Source: UBA6522 sp965262365 (GTDB taxonomy: Bacteria > Pseudomonadota > Gammaproteobacteria > Steroidobacterales > Rariloculaceae). Taken from it: DNA of 64,000 nucleotides. Of this stretch, positions 45,529 to 53,680 are shown piece after piece. The stretch's first letter is position 1. Each line of letters starts with the position of its first letter. The notes beneath the pieces were generated by a model. That model was not told the origin of the DNA. It made no database searches and saw only the letters and a program-made list of their open reading frames with translations. The stretch spans positions 2,542,001 through 2,606,000 of the forward strand of contig OZ253541.1 of assembly GCA_965262365.1 (NCBI GenBank). Reading direction: 5' to 3'. The position numbers and the translations under genes are program-made.

Positions 45529-45795
45529 CTAGGCCACTCTTTCCGCCAAAGTGATCACGACATCGGCGAACCCCTTGATGTTGCGAACAATCTTGCTGAT
45601 CTTCTTGTTTCGGTCGTCCGCTGACTTCACGATCAACATGAGATTTGCCAAACGCTCCTTGTCAGAAGGAGTAGGAAACAACTCCTCGATCTCGCTGTCT
45701 TTCATCGTCGTCAGTGACGAGATTTCGGACGCAAGCTCCTCGTCCGTTTGCTCGGCCGCTCTCGCCGCGATCTCGGTCCAGTTCAGTGTCATCAA
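45529..45795 (-). CDS. 88-residue helical hypothetical downstream of the lipoprotein gene
   Basis: MMTLNWTEIAARAAEQTDEE starts a soluble, acidic, all-helical sequence ending VVITLAERVA. It starts 13 bases after the end of the interrupted lipoprotein gene on the same strand, so the two probably formed an operon before the IS insertion. No family recognised. Confidence 0.6.
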   Translation of the reverse strand: MMTLNWTEIAARAAEQTDEELASEISSLTTMKDSEIEELFPTPSDKERLANLMLIVKSADDRNKKISKIVRNIKGFADVVITLAERVA

Positions 45796-46099
45796 TTGTC
45801 TCCGATCCTCAGTTGCCGGAAAATTGGGCTTCGGTCTCTTGGATCTTCGTCACAAAATCCAAGGTACCCGCATCCAAGTCCTGGACGTTCTCAAGCAGAC
45901 CCGCGACAGCCGTATCGACCCCATTGATGACCGCAGAGATCCTCTCGTCCGTTACGCCGAGCAACTCGAGGTAGCGATTTCGATTCTCGGTCACCTCAGA
46001 TGCGGACGTAAGGAAGCTGGTGATCGTATTGTTGATAGATAGTGCCTCGTCATACTCCGCCTCGAGGGTCAGTTGGATACGACGCTCAAGCTCATCTAG

Positions 46100-47669
46100 G
46101 AGCCTGCGCCGTAGAAAAACAATGAGATAATTGTGTCGCAGTTAGGAGGAGATTGCGATGCCGACGACGTTTCGCCCGTATCAGCCGGATCAAGGGCTGC
46201 TGCTGCCGTCCGATTTGAGGGATTGGCTGCCGGCTGGGCACTTGGCGCACCATGTGAGCGATCTGGTGGACGGATTGGACTTGACGGCGTTTTACGCGCG
46301 GTACGAGGGAGACGGTCGGCGCAAGTCGCCGTACGAGCCGCGGATGATGGCGAAGGTTCTGATTTACGGGTACGCGACGGGGGTGTTTTCCTCGCGAGGG
46401 TTGGCACGGAAGCTGGAGGAGGACGTGGCCTTTCGGGTTCTGGCAGCGGGGAACTTCCCGAGCCACCGGACGATCTGCGAGTTTCGGCGGCGTCATCTTG
46501 GGGATTTCAAGCGGTTGTTCGTGGAAGTGGTGCGGTTGGCGGCGGAGACCGGCGTGGCGAACTTCGGCAAGTTGTCGATCGACGGGACGAAGGTTCGGGC
46601 GAACGCCTCCAAGCGCAAGGCGATGAGTTACGGGCGGATGCTGGAGGAGGAGCGGCGTCTTCAGGCGGAGATCGAGGCGTTGTTGGATCGGGCGGGTGCG
46701 GTGGACGCGCAGGAGGACGCGCGGTTCGGGGAGGATTTTCGAGGGGACGAGCTGCCGGAGGAGTTGCGCCGGCGGGAGGACCGTTTGGCGGCGATCCGGG
46801 CGGCGAAGGAACGTTTGGAGGCTCGGCAGCGCGAGGCCGATGAGGCTCGCGGGCGCAAGCCGGGAATGAAGCGCAACCCGAGGGGCGGACAACCCTACAA
46901 GCGCGAATACGGGGAGCCGGAGGAGAAGGCGCAGGACAATTTCACGGACCCGCAAAGCCGGATCATGAAGACCTCCCAGGACGGTTTCCAGCAGTGCTAC
47001 AACGCGCAGTTGGCGGTGGAGGGGGAGAACCAGTTGATCGTCGCGGTGGAGGTGTCCTCGAATGCCAGCGACCAGGGCCGGATGACGCCGCTGGTGCAGG
47101 AGGTGGAATCGACCCATGGGAGGCGCCCGGCGACGGTGCTGGCCGACGCCGGGTACTGCAACGAGGCGGATCTCGACAAGTTGGAGGCGCTCGGGGTGGA
47201 CGGTTACGTGGCCCTGGGCCGGGAGGGCCGGCGCGAGGTGGCGGTGGACGCGGAGAAGCATCCGGCGAAGGCGCGCATGGCGGAGAAACTGTCGACGCCC
47301 GAGGGACGGGCGCGATACGCGCAACGCAAATGGCTGTCGGAGGCGCCGATCGGATGGATCAAGGAGGCGCTGGGTTTCCGGCGGTTCAGCGTGCGCGGCC
47401 TGCGCAAGGTCCAGGGCGAGTGGGACCTGGTGTGCCTGGCGTTGAACGTCAAGCGGATGCAAGCGCTTCAGGCGGCCGGATGACGGGGATGGCGGTCCGA
47501 TGACGGCGGCCCGGTACCGCCATGGAGCCGGCCGGGGACCGATTCACGCCCCCCTGGAGTGCCGGATGGCGATTTCCCGTTCCAATATCCGGCACGGCCG
47601 TCGTCAAGACGAAATTCCCACGGCCCCGGATCATTCGGCCGGACGAAAATCGTCCTACGGCGCACGCTC
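46100..47669 (+). mobile_element. IS1182-type insertion sequence, intact
   Basis: 1570-bp element. Terminal inverted repeats are GAGCCTGCGCCGTAG (46100-46114) and GAGCGTGCGCCGTAG (reverse of 47655-47669), one mismatch. Both ends abut the tetranucleotide CTAG (46096-46099 and 47670-47673), a palindromic target also used by other IS1182 members as far as I recall. One transposase gene. Insertion is recent in appearance, since the interrupted gene is otherwise intact. Confidence 0.9.
46158..47483 (+). CDS. IS1182-family transposase
   Basis: 441-residue DDE transposase. N-terminal DUF772-type domain (TFRPYQPDQGLLLPSDLRDW, FRVLAAGNFPSHRTICEFRR), first catalytic Asp in FGKLSIDGTKVRANASKRKA, a Glu/Arg-rich helical insertion (residues 160-240), second Asp in VLADAGYCNEADLDKLEALG and the C-terminal Glu region (GWIKEALGFRRFSVRGLRKV). 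Complete, preceded by AGGAGGAGA, so probably active. Confidence 0.93.
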   Translation: MPTTFRPYQPDQGLLLPSDLRDWLPAGHLAHHVSDLVDGLDLTAFYARYEGDGRRKSPYEPRMMAKVLIYGYATGVFSSRGLARKLEEDVAFRVLAAGNFPSHRTICEFRRRHLGDFKRLFVEVVRLAAETGVANFGKLSIDGTKVRANASKRKAMSYGRMLEEERRLQAEIEALLDRAGAVDAQEDARFGEDFRGDELPEELRRREDRLAAIRAAKERLEARQREADEARGRKPGMKRNPRGGQPYKREYGEPEEKAQDNFTDPQSRIMKTSQDGFQQCYNAQLAVEGENQLIVAVEVSSNASDQGRMTPLVQEVESTHGRRPATVLADAGYCNEADLDKLEALGVDGYVALGREGRREVAVDAEKHPAKARMAEKLSTPEGRARYAQRKWLSEAPIGWIKEALGFRRFSVRGLRKVQGEWDLVCLALNVKRMQALQAAG

Positions 47670-48036
47670 CTAGCGGCCTTATCAAGTCAACCCGTTTTCT
47701 ATTGATCTCTCTTTGAAGTGCCGGTGCGGCATTCAGAATGAACTCGAGTCGGCGCTGCGTGTCGCGGCTCGCCACGATTTCCTGCCACTCGCGCTCGACG
47801 TTTGAATTGGTGAACACCTTCTGGGCGAAGCGAGGAACCCACACGTCCTGAATGAACCGGTCGACACCACTCCGCTTCAGATCGAAGTATCGATGAAGTA
47901 GCGTGATATTCGCGTCACCTATCGCGGCGATCCGCTGGCCAAGTGTTACTGAAAGCTCTGGGGCCTCCCTCGGGATGCTAACGCAACCCCAAAGGATGGC
48001 GGATACCAGCACAACTAAAGCTCTTGTGATCTTCAT

Positions 48037-48775
48037 CGTCTTGCGGTCGCGTCGCAACCGGGCAAATACCACCTGCCTATCCCGGCTCGGGCGGTCTGTC
48101 CGGGCAGTCTACAGTCCCGTTCTGCGAAAGGGCAAGCGGGAGTGGGGAGGGTAACGGTGGCATTATTCGCTCAGCGCTCGGCGTGGATGCGCTAGGCCTC
48201 CGATTCCTCGCGGCGGATGCCCTCAAGAGGACTCGGACCTCCCCGGCCTCCTCGGCGGAAAGCCCCTAGTGTGCTTCGATCCGCCCGACGCGCGCGTCCA
48301 AGTTTGCGAGCAGGGCCAGAGCGTGATTGCGCAACACGCACTCGCGCTCTTCTTGGGGCGAGGGAATGAACTCGGTCTCGCCGCGTTGGCGTTGGGTGAT
48401 CATCAACACTGCGCGTTCAGTTGAGCGTCGCGCCCAACGTGTGCTTGCGCGGGTAAAGGAGGCAGTTGCCGGTCAGCGCCGCCTTGCAGCGAACCTTGGT
48501 CCCGGCCGCATCGTCGAAGTTTCGGATCAGGTTGATCTCGGGAGATACCTACCGGAGCGGACGGCGGGATGCCGGATGGTTAGAAGGTCAGAGGTGCTAG
48601 TGAAAGGGTCCGCCAGGCGCGGGGACGCTCGCATGAGGCCCGCACGTGCGGGGCAGTTCGCCGCAGTTTGCCTCGCCTTCCGTCGAAACGCAGGGATGTG
48701 GGCGGCTCACAGGTTTCCCAAAGAGACACCTATGGCACGCAAGGGTTAGACTGTGCTGACCGTCGGAGATCAGAT
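48037..48775. other. Divergent intergenic region with unrecognised debris
   Basis: 739 bases between the lipoprotein gene (leftward) and the secreted-protein gene (rightward). A minus-strand patch near 48400-48530 reads NFDDAAGTKVRCKAALTGNC, possibly a transposon or element remnant. No intact gene. Promoters for both flanking genes should lie here. Confidence 0.35.
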
Positions 48776-49900
48776 ATGGCAAATCGCGCATGGCTGGTGG
48801 CGGGCATCTTGGTGCCGTACTTCCTTTTCCTGGGAAGTCTGGAGTCTATGGCTCAGCAACTTAGTCCGAACTCAATCATAGTTGGAGGCTCCTCCGACCA
48901 AGGCTTGGATTTCAGAACACTCGCAAGCAGAACGCTCCTAGGTAATCAGACGACAATCAGTGTCTCCCCATTTCTGGCAGGGATGCTTTCGAATTCTGAC
49001 CAATTTCTGCTTGAGATCGACCCGATTCAGATCGATTTGGCGTCCGCTGCGAGCATCCTAACTGCCACTAAGGCCACGGCAGTGTGGGACTATGGGTCGA
49101 TAGGAGCGCCGCCTTCGTTGCATGTCATGCCATTTGACGTACATATGGCGACGCACGCGCAGGATTGGGATCGCGTCAGCATGCTCCTGAGCCCTGGGGA
49201 AGAGAATCGGCTCGTCATTCTACCCGAGCCTGACAATACAAATAACATCCCAATCGTACTCAACAGCGTGCACCCTGATGGCATTAGAGCACAGTGGGAT
49301 GAGTTGTTTAGTAGATATCTGACCGTTCGTGTGTTGGCGCTACCTAACGTAATTTACGTCAGACCAGTTAGCGACGGCGTGCGTGAGCAGCGCGCGGCTG
49401 TGTTCGAGCGCCACGTCAGTGACATTCAAAATCTCAGAGAATCTCCTGAGACTGGTTCGCCCGTCGTCGTTGACAGAATCTTCATGGACCTCTCAGCTAG
49501 GAGTGCAAACAGCGATGCGATTGCTGCTCTCGATGTTGTGTGGCAAACGAGCATCCGCGACTTGTTTGAGCGCGACAGTCTCGGCTCGAGTGAGATCGCA
49601 AAGGTTACGCGGTTTGCACACAGTCTTGAAGAGGTCGTCACGCTCGGCGACGAACCATCCAAATGCCTCGTTACGATCTCCACAACTCATGGGGCTGGTG
49701 CCGAAATCTGGTATTTCAAGACACTATTGGGCCCGGGGACTGCAGTTCAGGCGGTCGAGTCGTCACCGCTCGCACTTCGGTTAGAGCGCGCGCTTTGGAC
49801 TTTTGTCGCACGTAGAAATGGGCAAGAGACTGGGCGTGAGGAAAGAGTGAGGTTGCCACACGACGAACCGACCGTTCCGCTGCTCATTGATGAGGGCTAG
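48776..49900 (+). CDS. Exported hypothetical protein
   Basis: 374 residues from MANRAWLVAG (48776); a signal peptide or anchor (WLVAGILVPYFLFLGSLESMAQQ) precedes a soluble mixed domain (IIVGGSSDQGLDFRTLASRT, LLEIDPIQIDL, LIDEG end). The frame upstream to 48668 does not look coding. No family recognised. It stops one base before the ATG of the next membrane protein, indicating an operon. Confidence 0.65.
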   Translation: MANRAWLVAGILVPYFLFLGSLESMAQQLSPNSIIVGGSSDQGLDFRTLASRTLLGNQTTISVSPFLAGMLSNSDQFLLEIDPIQIDLASAASILTATKATAVWDYGSIGAPPSLHVMPFDVHMATHAQDWDRVSMLLSPGEENRLVILPEPDNTNNIPIVLNSVHPDGIRAQWDELFSRYLTVRVLALPNVIYVRPVSDGVREQRAAVFERHVSDIQNLRESPETGSPVVVDRIFMDLSARSANSDAIAALDVVWQTSIRDLFERDSLGSSEIAKVTRFAHSLEEVVTLGDEPSKCLVTISTTHGAGAEIWYFKTLLGPGTAVQAVESSPLALRLERALWTFVARRNGQETGREERVRLPHDEPTVPLLIDEG

Positions 49901-49901
49901 C

Positions 49902-50501
49902 ATGGGAGGCACGTCTTATGAGGCCAACGTCTTGGAGCAGTTTGTTGCTTACTTCAAGACACTCATGGGTGCTACATCGGCACTGTTTGCTGTCTTCGCA
50001 CCGATCCTCGCGGGGTTGGGTCCAGAGTTGACACCGCCGTGGCCGGAACGCGTAGTCATTTTTGCCAGTGGCACGTGCGTGTTCGTAGTCATCGCCCTTT
50101 TCTTTGGTATTCGGCATTACTCCAGACGCCGAATGCGCCTTTGGGGAGCGATCCTTTTCGTGTTTGCAGTCGCTGGCGGGATTGCATTGTTAGGAACGAA
50201 TGCTAATTTGGTCGTTACGCTGAGTGAGGTAAACAGTGATATTGGCGAATATCGTGTGGTCCGAGGGTTTTGGCTACAGGAGGACGCTGCAAAAGCTATT
50301 GAAGATGGAATCGTTGTAAATCGATCTATCGACCTGCTACGCGACTTCGGCTGGGAGTCACCCGGGATTATTTGGACTCATGTCGCACTTGCAAGAGCAC
50401 TAGTTGTCATTGCATTCGTACTGCCATTTTCCGCCGCGACCGGAAGTCTCGCTGCCTTTGCGCTTCAAGATTTTCGGCGTCGCGGCGGGGCCGGGTCATG
50501 A
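49902..50501 (+). CDS. Membrane hypothetical with periplasmic loop
   Basis: About 199 residues starting MGGTSYEANV (an upstream in-frame start at 49887 overlaps the previous gene). Four transmembrane helices: SALFAVFAPILAGLGP, RVVIFASGTCVFVVIALFFG, LWGAILFVFAVAGGIALLG and ALVVIAFVLPFSAATGSLAA. A soluble loop of about 60 residues lies between the third and fourth (VNSDIGEYRVVRGFWLQED). Operon with the exported protein; unknown function. Confidence 0.65.
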   Translation: MGGTSYEANVLEQFVAYFKTLMGATSALFAVFAPILAGLGPELTPPWPERVVIFASGTCVFVVIALFFGIRHYSRRRMRLWGAILFVFAVAGGIALLGTNANLVVTLSEVNSDIGEYRVVRGFWLQEDAAKAIEDGIVVNRSIDLLRDFGWESPGIIWTHVALARALVVIAFVLPFSAATGSLAAFALQDFRRRGGAGS

Positions 50502-50739
50502 GCGTGGCCCGCGCGGCCAGTCTCGGGTTGTCCGCTAGGGCGCCCAAATCGCGCGATTCCATCGCGTGCGTATTCCCGTGAAAGTTACCAGTCATTCCCG
50601 TTCAAAAGTACCACCCAATCCACGGCAAAGTTACCGCGTGGCCGGTGGCCGACAAGCGATCCCTCGGAGCGAAGCGCCGCAGGGAGCGGACCGGAAAGGA
50701 GGAGATAGCCGTTGAATCCCTTCCCAAGTTGGAGTACCC
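50502..50739. other. Intergenic stretch, possible IS terminus
   Basis: Contains spaced similar phrases GAAAGTTACCAGTCATT, CAAAAGTACCACCCAATCC and CAAAGTTACCGCG (50580-50635), reminiscent of the multiple end repeats of IS21-type elements, next to GC-rich sequence. No transposase gene adjoins. Confidence 0.3.
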
Positions 50740-51243
50740 ATGCTACTGAAGAGCACTCGCTACATATGGGCTTCGATTGGAGTCGTCATTCAGGGCTATA
50801 CTTTATTCGGCTGGCTAACGGATTCAGTTTCAATACTTGGATATTCGCCAAATCCAGCAGACTGGGCAGCTCTCTCTACCGCTGGATTATGTATCTTGAT
50901 CGGTGTTATCCCTTATCGTGCGATCGCTAAAGCGCGACCCAGAGAACGCTTCCATCGATTGCATCCACAAATAATGCAGTTGATTAGTGAACTTGACAGC
51001 CGTGACATGTTGGAAATGTTCATCGCGAAGCCAATACCGTCTCGCATATATGCAATGAGCACTGATCTGATGATGGAATTAGAGAAGCTCAAAATTCCAT
51101 ATCCAAACCCGCCGAAGCAAACGCCCTCACCGTGGATTAGGTGGCTTCCACGTCTATATGCGTTTTTGAAAATCAAAGATCTGAGGGGCGTTCGCAATGA
51201 CGAAGCAACATGGAAGAAGTACTTTCAGCACGATGATCTTTGA
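50740..51243 (+). CDS. Two-TM hypothetical with cytosolic helical tail
   Basis: 167 residues. TM helices near residues 10-30 (IWASIGVVIQGYTLFGWLTD) and 42-62 (WAALSTAGLCILIGVIPYRA), then a helical tail (PQIMQLISELDSRDMLEMFI). AT-rich and low-GC codon use compared with the tra genes, suggesting separate acquisition. Unknown family. Confidence 0.6.
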   Translation: MLLKSTRYIWASIGVVIQGYTLFGWLTDSVSILGYSPNPADWAALSTAGLCILIGVIPYRAIAKARPRERFHRLHPQIMQLISELDSRDMLEMFIAKPIPSRIYAMSTDLMMELEKLKIPYPNPPKQTPSPWIRWLPRLYAFLKIKDLRGVRNDEATWKKYFQHDDL

Positions 51244-51250
51244 ACCAATC

Positions 51251-51700
51251 CTATTGGCAGTTGAAGAAAAGCTCGCTTAGTGCCCATTGGCTGATCTGCC
51301 AAGCTTCCACCGTTTTCTTGTTGACTTGGAGAGTGCAAGCCGCTCCATCCGTTTCCCATACAGGCAGTACTTCCAACGATGGATCGTTTTCGCCACGCCG
51401 ATCACCATGCTGGCGCACATAGTCAATCTTGATCGAGTGCTCTGTCTTTTCGAAGGTGACTGAGACTTTTAAGAGACCAAAAGCGTTCTCTGGCGGCTTT
51501 CGGGTCACGACAAATTGCTCTCGAAGATTCGTGTCATTGCGATGGTATGAGAACGAAAATAGGTTTCTGTTTTTCTCTGGCAATTTATTCGCCTCTTCGA
51601 CATCTCGCTCAACGACATGAGCTAGAAGGTCGAATACAGCATCTACGTTGCAGTTCGGCCGGCCTGCAACCCAGTTTGGAGCGTCCGTACGCTTGTTCAT
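51251..51700 (-). CDS. Soluble hypothetical
   Basis: 149 residues (MNKRTDAPNWVAGRPNCNVD to ALSELFFNCQ). A mixed alpha/beta sequence containing FDLLAHVVERDVEEANKLPE and TLQVNKKTVEAWQISQWALS. No recognised motif. It converges on the two-TM gene with eight bases between stops. Confidence 0.55.
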   Translation of the reverse strand: MNKRTDAPNWVAGRPNCNVDAVFDLLAHVVERDVEEANKLPEKNRNLFSFSYHRNDTNLREQFVVTRKPPENAFGLLKVSVTFEKTEHSIKIDYVRQHGDRRGENDPSLEVLPVWETDGAACTLQVNKKTVEAWQISQWALSELFFNCQ

Positions 51701-52006
51701 ATTGGTGCGTCACTATGCAATGCAAACGTCTACATGATACATCGCTCACGATGGCATAGGGTAATCGATGAAGAAGAAGGTGATGATCCGCAAGGCACTG
51801 CGAAAGTTGAAACAGATACCATCAAACGTCAATCCGCCGAGACGGTCTGCACTTCTACACCTGATCGTTCCGCCAGTCATTGGCAGCCCTGCCTCAATTC
51901 GAAATCCAGGAGAACGTTTTCTTGATCAGCTCAGAGACACTTCGGGCAATGCACACATAGTTAAGAGTCTGGACACAGCACCTCGGTCAGTCCGAACCAC
52001 TCCCCA
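51701..52006. other. Short region with uncertain ORF
   Basis: 306 bases. A plus-strand frame from 51768 (MKKKVMIRKALRKLKQIPSN) looks protein-like for about 70 residues and then runs antisense through the broken RHH gene. It may be the start of a lost gene; not called. Confidence 0.3.
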
Positions 52007-52341
52007 GGAGTTCGTCCTGTGGCTCGCGGGCCTCGGTGATCAGCGATTCGAGCGCCTCGTTCTCCCCCGCCTCCAGCATCTCGTCGCGCACCCTTGGCAC
52101 CTGGATGTAGCTGGCGCGAAATGTCGACTCGATCAGCGAGGCCAGCTTACCCGCCTCAGTGCCATCCCCACCCTCGATTGCGGCGAGCGCCGCGAAGCGG
52201 ACGAACTCCGCGGACGTCAGCCCCCGATCCCCGGCAAACGCCCCGATGCGCTCCCACTCCGGATCGAGAAACCGGATCGAATGAGGCGCGCTTGTTCGCC
52301 TTGCCGGTTCCGGCCGCAGTATCGCGCCGGGTTTTATTCAT
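52007..52341 (-). pseudogene. RHH relaxosome-type protein, frameshifted copy
   Basis: Begins MNKTRRDTAAGTGKANKRA like the intact gene at 53156-53512 but shifts frame within ten bases. The continuation in another frame, HSIRFLDPEWERIGAFAGDR, then GLTSAEFVRFAALAAIEGGD and FRASYIQVPRVRDEML, EALESLITEAR, matches the intact copy closely. An extra base near 52280-52290 broke it. Upstream flanks of the two copies also match. Confidence 0.75.
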
Positions 52342-52489
52342 TCCATGCCTCCTTCCATCGCGGTTTCAAGCTGGCGGCTGTTTTTTCGATGCACTTCGGT
52401 CCCTGTCCCGGCGGAACGCGCGTCGCCCTCTCTCACGATTCGCCAGGGAAAATTCCGGGTGCGGGGCTGCACAGGGGATCTGGACGTCA

Positions 52490-52680
52490 CCCATCTACAG
52501 TTCCATCTCCAGTGCGCCGTGATAAGGCGCCATTCCCTAGCGGGTGCGAATCCCGCCCGGCAACGGTCGCTCCAGCCGGTAGCAATCGGAGCGGATGGTA
52601 GAGGTAACGATATCGTCTGAAGCACTCCGAAGAAAACGGCCGCCTTGGGCGGCTCAGCGATCCGCTTGGAATCCGAATGC
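52490..52680 (+). ncRNA. Candidate structured RNA upstream of an 85-residue ORF
   Basis: Short stems can be read directly: GCGGG...CCCGC around TGCGAAT (near 52540), GGCGCC, and CGGCCGCC/GGCGGCT (52638-52656) followed by a purine-rich stretch. No protein-like frame. Structure and conservation could not be computed. Confidence 0.3.
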
Positions 52681-52734
52681 CCCGGTCCGACCAATTGGCA
52701 CTATGGCATTTGTTCGCCGTTATCCACCGACAAG

Positions 52735-52992
52735 ATGCAACCCGCCGACAGGCAACGGCGCGAGCGGTTCGAAGGCAAACTCAACGAGGCGATCGATCTT
52801 TCGGAACGATGCAAATGGTGGCCGAAGTGGCAATACCTGGATGCAAAGACCCGCGACTGGAACGTACTGGTCCCGGCCTTGCATCGCGAATGCGAAGCGG
52901 CAGAGGAGGGAAACATTACCCGGACCATCGTTGACGCATTTGTCGATGTCGCCGTCAGGGCGATCCCCATCCTCGACGAACTTGACCGGTGA
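52735..52992 (+). CDS. 85-residue hypothetical
   Basis: MQPADRQRRERFEGKLNEAI then DLSERCKWWPKWQYLDAKTR and a helical end (VDVAVRAIPILDELDR). The upstream in-frame extension to 52645 lies in the candidate RNA and looks non-coding. Good coding character but no known family. Confidence 0.5.
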   Translation: MQPADRQRRERFEGKLNEAIDLSERCKWWPKWQYLDAKTRDWNVLVPALHRECEAAEEGNITRTIVDAFVDVAVRAIPILDELDR

Positions 52993-53155
52993 CCGACCGG
53001 GCGTGTCCGGTTCGCCGTCGCCCGGCGCTCTTGCGGAAGACCCGATCCGTTCCTCGCGCAGTGCGACTGGGTGGGCTACGCGCTGTCTCCGTTGGATTTC
53101 AGACGTGCTGGCGTGAGAATTGCGGCACCGTCCGGGGATACAACCCCCGCCGCGG

Positions 53156-53512
53156 TCAGTCCGACCCGCCGCCCAGAAGCGCGGCCTGCCGCTCGCGGGC
53201 CTCGGCGATCAGCGATTCCAGCGCCTCGTGCTCCCCGGCCGCCAGCATTTCCTCGCGCACTCTCGACGCCAGCAGGTAGCTGGCGCGGAACGTCGTCTCG
53301 ATAAGCGGCGCCAGCCCAGGGGTCCCGCGGCCATCGCCGTCCTCAATCGCGGCAAGTGTGACGAACCGCACAAACTCGGCAGGCGTCAGCCCACGATCCC
53401 CCGCAAACGCTGCGATCCGTTCCCATTCGGGATCGAAAAACCGGATCGAATGCGCGCTGCGCTTCTTCGCCTTGCCGGTCCCGGATGCATCGTTGGGGCG
53501 GTTGGCGTTCAT
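53156..53512 (-). CDS. RHH relaxosome accessory protein next to traI copy 2
   Basis: 118 residues. RHH part SAHSIRFFDPEWERIAAFAG, GLTPAEFVRFVTLAAIEDG; helical tail EEMLAAGEHEALESLIAEAR. Proteins of this MobC-like type bind oriT and assist the relaxase. It lies downstream of traI copy 2 on the same strand and is coupled by an ATGA overlap to the small ORF between them. The broken copy is about 1.2 kb away. Confidence 0.7.
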   Translation of the reverse strand: MNANRPNDASGTGKAKKRSAHSIRFFDPEWERIAAFAGDRGLTPAEFVRFVTLAAIEDGDGRGTPGLAPLIETTFRASYLLASRVREEMLAAGEHEALESLIAEARERQAALLGGGSD

Positions 53513-53679
53513 ATCGAGTCTCCTTTCATCGCGGGTTCACATTCCCGGCGGTTCGTTCCACGCACCTGGACTGCCATCCCGGCAGGGCTCGCGCCGCCTT
53601 CTTTCTCGATTCGCCGCCGCAATCCCGCGTCGAGTGCCTGTTTCATTCGGATCCAAGCCGGGAACCGGGACATCGCCAT
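53509..53679 (-). CDS. 56-residue ORF between traI copy 2 and the RHH gene
   Basis: Starts two bases after the traI copy 2 stop (MAMSRFPAWIRMKQALDAGL) and ends by an ATGA overlap with the RHH gene. The packing suggests a real operon gene, but the Arg/Gly/Glu-rich sequence has no known family. Confidence 0.45.
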   Translation of the reverse strand: MAMSRFPAWIRMKQALDAGLRRRIEKEGGASPAGMAVQVRGTNRRECEPAMKGDSI

Positions 53680-53680
53680 C

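Larger units (their letters stand above)
45809..48036 (-). pseudogene. Coiled-coil lipoprotein gene interrupted by IS1182-type element
   Basis: The upstream part (48036-47674) encodes MKITRALVVLVSAILWGCVS with a lipobox Cys, then a helical domain ending REINRKRVDLIRPL. The downstream part (46095-45809) continues in frame DELERRIQLTLEAEYDEALS and ends KIQETEAQFSGN. Removing 46096-47669 (IS plus one CTAG) rejoins the codons exactly (CTA GAT), restoring about 215 residues. Function unknown; the helical, lipid-anchored form and linkage with the 88-residue gene and divergent envelope genes suggest an envelope complex (inference). Confidence 0.8.

Noticed and set aside
52530..52560. tRNA T-arm-like sequence as an attachment site
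   Set aside because: A GCGGG-TGCGAAT-CCCGC hairpin resembles a T arm but no acceptor, D or anticodon arms surround it.
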